A DNA stretch of 9,231 bases from Clostridia bacterium. GTDB lineage: Bacteria > Bacillota > Clostridia > Christensenellales > Pumilibacteraceae. The notes beneath the pieces are model-generated. The model made no database searches. It saw only the letters and a program-made list of their open reading frames with translations, and was not told the origin of the DNA. Each line of letters begins with the position of its first letter. Within the stretch, counting starts at the first letter, position 1. Positions 5,728-9,231 of the stretch are shown in pieces. The DNA lies in assembly GCA_017452405.1 (NCBI GenBank), contig JAFTMM010000107.1, positions 1 to 9,231 of the forward strand, written 5' to 3'. A program made the translations under genes and the position numbers.

Positions 5728-8241
5728 ATGAAAAAACTATACGACATTACGGGAATGAGCTGTTCGGCGTGTTCGTCGGCGGTGGAAAGAGCGGTTAAGA
5801 GGGTACCCGGCGCGGAGCGCGTAGAGGTGTCCTTACTTTCGGCTAGCCTTGCCGTCGAGGGCGAGTTTGACAGCGAAGCGATTATTGAGGCGGTCAAGGG
5901 TATAGGCTACGGCGCGTCCGAAAAGACGGAATCGCGCGCGCTCGGCGCAAAATACGCCGAGGACGCCTCCCGACTTCTTCGACGTTTGCTTCTTTCAATC
6001 ATTCTTCTCCTGCCCGTAACGTACCTTGCGATGGGCGGTATGATCGGCTTGCCCACGCCGAGCGGACTTGTCGGCGCAAGGGTGAGCGTAAGCCTGCAAT
6101 GCGCGCTTACCGTAGCGGTTATGATAATCAACCGCAAATTTTTTATCTCGGCGGTCAAGGGCTTAACGAAGCTAAATTTCAATATGGACACGCTGGTGTC
6201 GCTTGGATCGCTTGCGTCCTTTGGCGTAGGCGTGGCAGGGCTATTCATGACCTTTACGGCAACGACGGAAGAAGAACTCCACGTCGCCCACGGCTTTACG
6301 TACTTTGACTCGGCGTCAATGATACTCGCGCTCGTGACGGTGGGCAAATTTCTCGAAGCGCTGAGCAAGAAGCGCACGACTTCGGCTATCGACGGGCTTA
6401 TTGGCTTAAAGCCCTCTCGCGCAAGAGTAGAGCGCAACGGCGAGGAGGTTATAATCCCACTCGGCGAGCTGAAAGTCGGCGACGTATTTATCGTCAAGGC
6501 TGGCGAGAGCATATCCACCGACGGCGTTATCCTATTCGGCGAGGGCGCGGTAGACGAGTCGGCTATAACGGGCGAAAACTTGCCCCGTGACGTTAAAGAG
6601 GGGGAGGGGGTAATCGGCTCTTGCCTGCTCGAAAGCGGTTATTTAAAAATAAAAGCGGAGCGAGTGGGCGAGGATACTACCATGTCGCGCATTATTACGG
6701 CGGTGGAAAACGCCTCGGCAAGCAAAGCTCCCGTAGGCAGGCTGGCGGACAAAATCAGCGGAATTTTCGTTCCTTTCGTCATGGGCGTAGCCGTTATCGT
6801 TCTTCTCGTATGGCTTTTTGTCAATTCCTTCAATTTCGGTCACGCCGTCGTGTTTGCGTCAAGCGTGCTCGTCATATCCTGTCCGTGCGCGCTGGGCTTG
6901 GCTACGCCGGTAGCCATCACCGTAGGCGTAGGCAGAGCGGCGAAAGAGGGTATTCTCGTGCGCTCGGCGGCGGCGCTGGAGAATGCCGGTAAGGTAACGG
7001 TAGTCGCCTTTGACAAGACGGGAACGGTCACCGAGGGCAAGCCGGTAGTAGCAGAAGCGCTGGGCGAGGAGTCGCATCTGCCCTACGTTACGGCGGTGGA
7101 GCGGTTAAGCTCGCATCCGCTATCGCTTGCTATCGTCAGGTACGCCGAGTCCGGCAAGGTAGAAGCGCGGGAGGCGGAGAACTTTCGGCAATTCTACGGC
7201 GGTATAAGCGGAAGTTCGGAGGGCAGGGAGTACGTTATCGGTTCGGTTAGCCTTATGCAGTCGCGCGGGGTAGCGCTCAAGCGGTTTGCGCAAGTTATCG
7301 AAAGAGCAAAGAATGAAGGCGGTAGCGTTATCATAGCCGAAACGGCAGGAGAAGCCGTGCTTGCTTTCCTTATAACCGATACCGTGCGCGCCGAAGCTAA
7401 GGAAACGATAGACGGCTTAAAGCGCATGGGAATAAAGACGGTAATGCTTACGGGCGACGGAAAAAGCTCGGCAGAACACGTCCGCGCCTGCCTCGGCATT
7501 GACGAAGTCTATTATTCGCTTAGGCCGGAGGATAAGGCAAACGTGCTCGCTACTCTCAAAGCCAAAGGGGAAAAAGTGGCGTTCGTTGGCGACGGCGTAA
7601 ACGACGCGCCAGCACTCACTTCTTCTGACGTGGGGTTTGCTCTTGTAGGTGGTACGGAGGTAGCTCTCGGCGCTTCGGATTTCGTTCTTACGAGCGGGAA
7701 CCTCGGCAAGGTTGGACTTTCGCTCACGTTGTCAAAACGCGTTATGCGCATAATCAAGCAAAACCTTTTCTGGGCGTTTATATACAATCTGATCTGTATT
7801 CCCATTGCAGGCGGAGCGTTTGCGCCTCTCGGCTTTACCATAACCCCCATGATAGGTTCGGCGGCAATGAGCTTGTCCTCGGTTTGCGTGGTGCTTAACT
7901 CGTTGCGATTATACGGCGGAGCGAAAAAATTAAAGGCGGGGCGTGAGCTTGAGGACGTAAAGGCTTGCAGTGGTTGTTTAAGCGAAACGGAAACCGATCA
8001 AACTAACGAATATAGAGAAAATAAGGGCGACGAACCCAAGGAGCATAATATGAGAACATTCAAAGTAGAAGGCATGATGTGTATGCATTGCGTCGGCAGG
8101 GTTAAGAAAGCGCTTGAGGCGCTCGGACTCGACGCAGACGTAGACCTCGATACCGGTCTTGTTAAAGTGAGAGGTGACGCAGGCGACGAAGCGGTGGTAT
8201 CGGCTATCGTGGACGCAGGATACGAGGTTACTAAGGCATGA
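5728..8241 (+). CDS. copA: Copper-exporting P1B-type ATPase with C-terminal CopZ-like domain
   Basis: CopA pumps Cu(I) out of the cytoplasm using ATP. The 837-residue product has an N-terminal HMA domain with GMSCSAC (9-15), membrane helices from about 85, the actuator TGE (281-283), the CPC metal site in the membrane (385-387), the phosphorylated DKTGT (D429), the nucleotide-domain HP (463-464), and the hinge GDGVNDAP (621-628). The last helices carry YN (686-687) and MSLSS (714-718), residues typical of Cu(I)-type P1B-1 pumps. A hydrophilic linker with C747-SG-C750 leads to a second HMA domain at 775-837 with GMMCMHC (782-788), resembling free CopZ. That domain has its own ATG (M775) after AAGGAG. 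The start at 5728 has only a weak ribosome site. No promoter is visible just upstream, so readthrough from the ATPase unit is possible. The stop overlaps mazG by 4 nt. Confidence 0.96.
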   Translation: MKKLYDITGMSCSACSSAVERAVKRVPGAERVEVSLLSASLAVEGEFDSEAIIEAVKGIGYGASEKTESRALGAKYAEDASRLLRRLLLSIILLLPVTYLAMGGMIGLPTPSGLVGARVSVSLQCALTVAVMIINRKFFISAVKGLTKLNFNMDTLVSLGSLASFGVGVAGLFMTFTATTEEELHVAHGFTYFDSASMILALVTVGKFLEALSKKRTTSAIDGLIGLKPSRARVERNGEEVIIPLGELKVGDVFIVKAGESISTDGVILFGEGAVDESAITGENLPRDVKEGEGVIGSCLLESGYLKIKAERVGEDTTMSRIITAVENASASKAPVGRLADKISGIFVPFVMGVAVIVLLVWLFVNSFNFGHAVVFASSVLVISCPCALGLATPVAITVGVGRAAKEGILVRSAAALENAGKVTVVAFDKTGTVTEGKPVVAEALGEESHLPYVTAVERLSSHPLSLAIVRYAESGKVEAREAENFRQFYGGISGSSEGREYVIGSVSLMQSRGVALKRFAQVIERAKNEGGSVIIAETAGEAVLAFLITDTVRAEAKETIDGLKRMGIKTVMLTGDGKSSAEHVRACLGIDEVYYSLRPEDKANVLATLKAKGEKVAFVGDGVNDAPALTSSDVGFALVGGTEVALGASDFVLTSGNLGKVGLSLTLSKRVMRIIKQNLFWAFIYNLICIPIAGGAFAPLGFTITPMIGSAAMSLSSVCVVLNSLRLYGGAKKLKAGRELEDVKACSGCLSETETDQTNEYRENKGDEPKEHNMRTFKVEGMMCMHCVGRVKKALEALGLDADVDLDTGLVKVRGDAGDEAVVSAIVDAGYEVTKA
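8038..8043 (+). promoter_or_regulatory. Internal Shine-Dalgarno-like site before the CopZ-like domain
   Basis: AAGGAG lies 6 bases before the in-frame ATG at 8050 within copA. The spacing is ideal. The same bases also encode Lys-Glu, so chance is not excluded. Confidence 0.5.
8050..8241 (+). CDS. Possible free CopZ-like copper chaperone from an internal start in copA
   Basis: Starting at M775 of CopA, this in-frame segment would give a 63-residue HMA protein, close to the roughly 69 residues of free CopZ chaperones. MRTFKVEGMMCMHC at its start carries the Cu(I)-binding CxxC (residues 11-14 of the short form), and the rest has the beta-alpha-beta-beta-alpha-beta pattern ending in AGYEVTKA. 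CopZ hands Cu(I) to CopA or to the copper sensor. The upstream linker (about 747-774) is hydrophilic and low in complexity, as expected if a former copA-copZ intergenic region became coding. E. coli makes a CopZ-like protein from copA by programmed frameshifting; here the mechanism would be internal initiation instead. The domain itself is certain; its separate translation is inference. Confidence 0.4.
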   Translation: MRTFKVEGMMCMHCVGRVKKALEALGLDADVDLDTGLVKVRGDAGDEAVVSAIVDAGYEVTKA

Positions 8242-9062
8242 AAAGCGAATTTATCGTGACCGCCGAGGACTTTCTCAACGCGGTCGTGGATACGAGATAC
8301 GACCTTCGCATAGTAGGCGTGACGGAGAGCTTAACGAGCGCAGTACAGGCTAAACTGCGTCAGCTTTACGGCAGGGAGGTTAGCGTGGACGGCGGTGAAG
8401 CGCGCGTTCCCGGCGAGAATAGTCTGTTCAAAGCCCGTTACTCGGACGGCGACCTCGTGCACGTTATGAACCGCTTGACTGCAGAGGACGGCTGTCCGTG
8501 GGATAGGGCGCAGACGCACGAGAGCATACGCATTAACGCAGTCGAGGAAGCCTACGAGCTTTGCGAGGCGATTGACGGCGGTGACGTGGACAATATGCGC
8601 GAGGAAGTGGGCGACCTTATGCTTCAAGCGGTGTTCCACTCGGATATTGCCGAGCGCGCGGGTGAGTTTACACGACTTGACGTGATTGATGAGCTGGTGC
8701 GTAAACTCGTAACCCGTCACACGCATATCTTCGGAGAGAATAAGGCTTCAAGCGCTGACGAGGCGTTAGCCGCGTGGGAGAACGCTAAGGCGGTGGAGAA
8801 AAAAGCGGAGAGCTTACAGCGCCAACTTGAGCGTATTCCCGACGTCTTTCCTGCGCTCCTTCGCGCGCAGAAGATTATTAAGAAACTCGTCAAGGGCGGA
8901 CTCGTCAACGACTGCGAAACCGTGACGGCGGAGCAGTTCTTTCGCGCGGTTTGCGGTGGTGTCAAAGCAGGACTTGACTTGGAAGTGGAGCTATCCCGCC
9001 TTGTTAATGATGTGAAGAAGAATTATTTGGAAGGAAAGATTGTAGCGGTGAGTGAGTTATAA
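8238..9062 (+). CDS. mazG: MazG-type nucleoside triphosphate pyrophosphohydrolase, degenerate second domain
   Basis: MazG proteins hydrolyse NTPs or dNTPs to monophosphates and pyrophosphate, clearing non-canonical nucleotides or adjusting nucleotide pools in the cytoplasm. The 274-residue product has GCPWDRAQTHESI (85-97), the metal-binding EEAYEL (103-108), REEVGDLML (121-129) with E122, E123 and D126, and RHTHIFGE (160-167), all in the first MazG domain. The second domain begins normally (FPALLRAQKIIKKL, 204-217) but lacks the usual acidic EExxE and ExxD motifs and is shortened. About 75 residues precede the first domain and might be the tail of a YabN-like methylase fusion; this is a weak visual impression. 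The ATG at 8238 overlaps the copA stop in ATGA, which predicts translational coupling. A hairpin terminator lies at 9184. Confidence 0.9.
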   Translation: MKSEFIVTAEDFLNAVVDTRYDLRIVGVTESLTSAVQAKLRQLYGREVSVDGGEARVPGENSLFKARYSDGDLVHVMNRLTAEDGCPWDRAQTHESIRINAVEEAYELCEAIDGGDVDNMREEVGDLMLQAVFHSDIAERAGEFTRLDVIDELVRKLVTRHTHIFGENKASSADEALAAWENAKAVEKKAESLQRQLERIPDVFPALLRAQKIIKKLVKGGLVNDCETVTAEQFFRAVCGGVKAGLDLEVELSRLVNDVKKNYLEGKIVAVSEL

Positions 9063-9075
9063 ATGAATTTTTTAT

Positions 9076-9108
9076 TTCTTGCGCACCGCTAACGCTCCCT
9101 TTGGTTGC
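9076..9108 (-). repeat. 33-bp dispersed repeat, copy 2 (inverted relative to 109-141)
   Basis: The reverse complement matches 109-141 at 31 of 33 bases. It begins 14 bases after the mazG stop, next to an ATGAATT word at 9063-9069 like those in the 186-450 array. Confidence 0.75.
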
Positions 9109-9124
9109 GAATAACTCCTTCCGT

Positions 9125-9167
9125 CACGCTTCGCGTGCCACCGTTCCTGCTCGCAATCATAGATTGC
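9125..9167. repeat. Two short perfect hairpins downstream of mazG
   Basis: CACGC-TTC-GCGTG (9125-9137) and GCAATC-ATA-GATTGC (9153-9167) are perfect stems with three-base loops, the same style as the array at 186-450. They support the view that the same repeat class follows mazG. Confidence 0.55.
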
Positions 9168-9183
9168 TCACCGCTTGGGCTAT

Positions 9184-9207
9184 AAACAGTCCACAGGACT
9201 GTTTTTT
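9184..9207 (+). terminator. Intrinsic terminator downstream of copA-mazG
   Basis: AAACAGTCC (9184-9192), loop ACA, GGACTGTTT (9196-9204), then three more T, so the T run is six long. The stem is a perfect 9 bp. It is the best terminator in the window and probably ends the mazG transcript about 120 bases past the stop. Confidence 0.8.
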
Positions 9208-9231
9208 ACGCGTCGCGCCTCTAAGAGGGAG

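Noticed and set aside
109..9108. Inverted 33-bp copies as ends of a large transposon
   Set aside because: The enclosed genes are ordinary chromosomal functions with no transposase or recombinase, and a third diverged copy lies at 463, so a dispersed repeat explains them better.

Overview
The window looks like chromosomal DNA of an anaerobic Gram-positive-type bacterium, most likely Bacillota/Clostridia (inference, moderate confidence). The grounds are near-consensus sigma-A promoters with exact 17-bp spacers, AGGAG-type ribosome binding sites, a CopA with a C-terminal copper-chaperone domain, and mixed base composition: about 53% GC in a sampled piece of copA against about 23% in a sampled piece of the small gene at 2281. 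No rRNA, tRNA, CRISPR, transposase or phage gene was seen.

Layout. (1) 1-144: the 3' end of an unidentified plus-strand gene. (2) 145-467: a gene-free convergent junction packed with short perfect hairpins joined by the heptamer ATGAATT, which points away from each flanking gene. (3) 468-1577 minus: mnmA, the tRNA 2-thiouridine synthase, with a strong promoter placing transcription at or next to the ATG. (4) 1741-2595: two small AT-rich genes of unknown function, the first encoding a two-helix membrane protein. (5) 2641-4053: an operon of an MscS-type mechanosensitive channel (also apparently leaderless) and a 1-nt-overlapping single-pass membrane protein, closed by a hairpin terminator. (6) 4094-5614: a 20-bp perfect palindrome, a promoter and an AAA ATPase of the AAA_14/DUF4143 type with a nuclease-like C-terminal motif. 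(7) 5615-5727: dispersed repeat material. (8) 5728-9062: copA, whose C-terminus is a CopZ-like domain with its own in-frame SD and ATG, overlapping by 4 nt a mazG-type NTP pyrophosphohydrolase gene. (9) 9063-9231: more hairpin-rich repeat sequence and a terminator.

How the genes fit together. Most are housekeeping or stress genes: tRNA thiolation, osmotic safety valve, copper efflux and NTP-pool cleaning. They form short transcription units rather than one pathway. I see no clear new defence or mobile system. The points most worth checking are the possible production of a free copper chaperone from inside copA, two promoters whose -10 boxes lie exactly 6 nt before an ATG, the palindrome before the ATPase gene, and a repeat family that sits at gene 3' ends and supplies stop codons or terminal codons.
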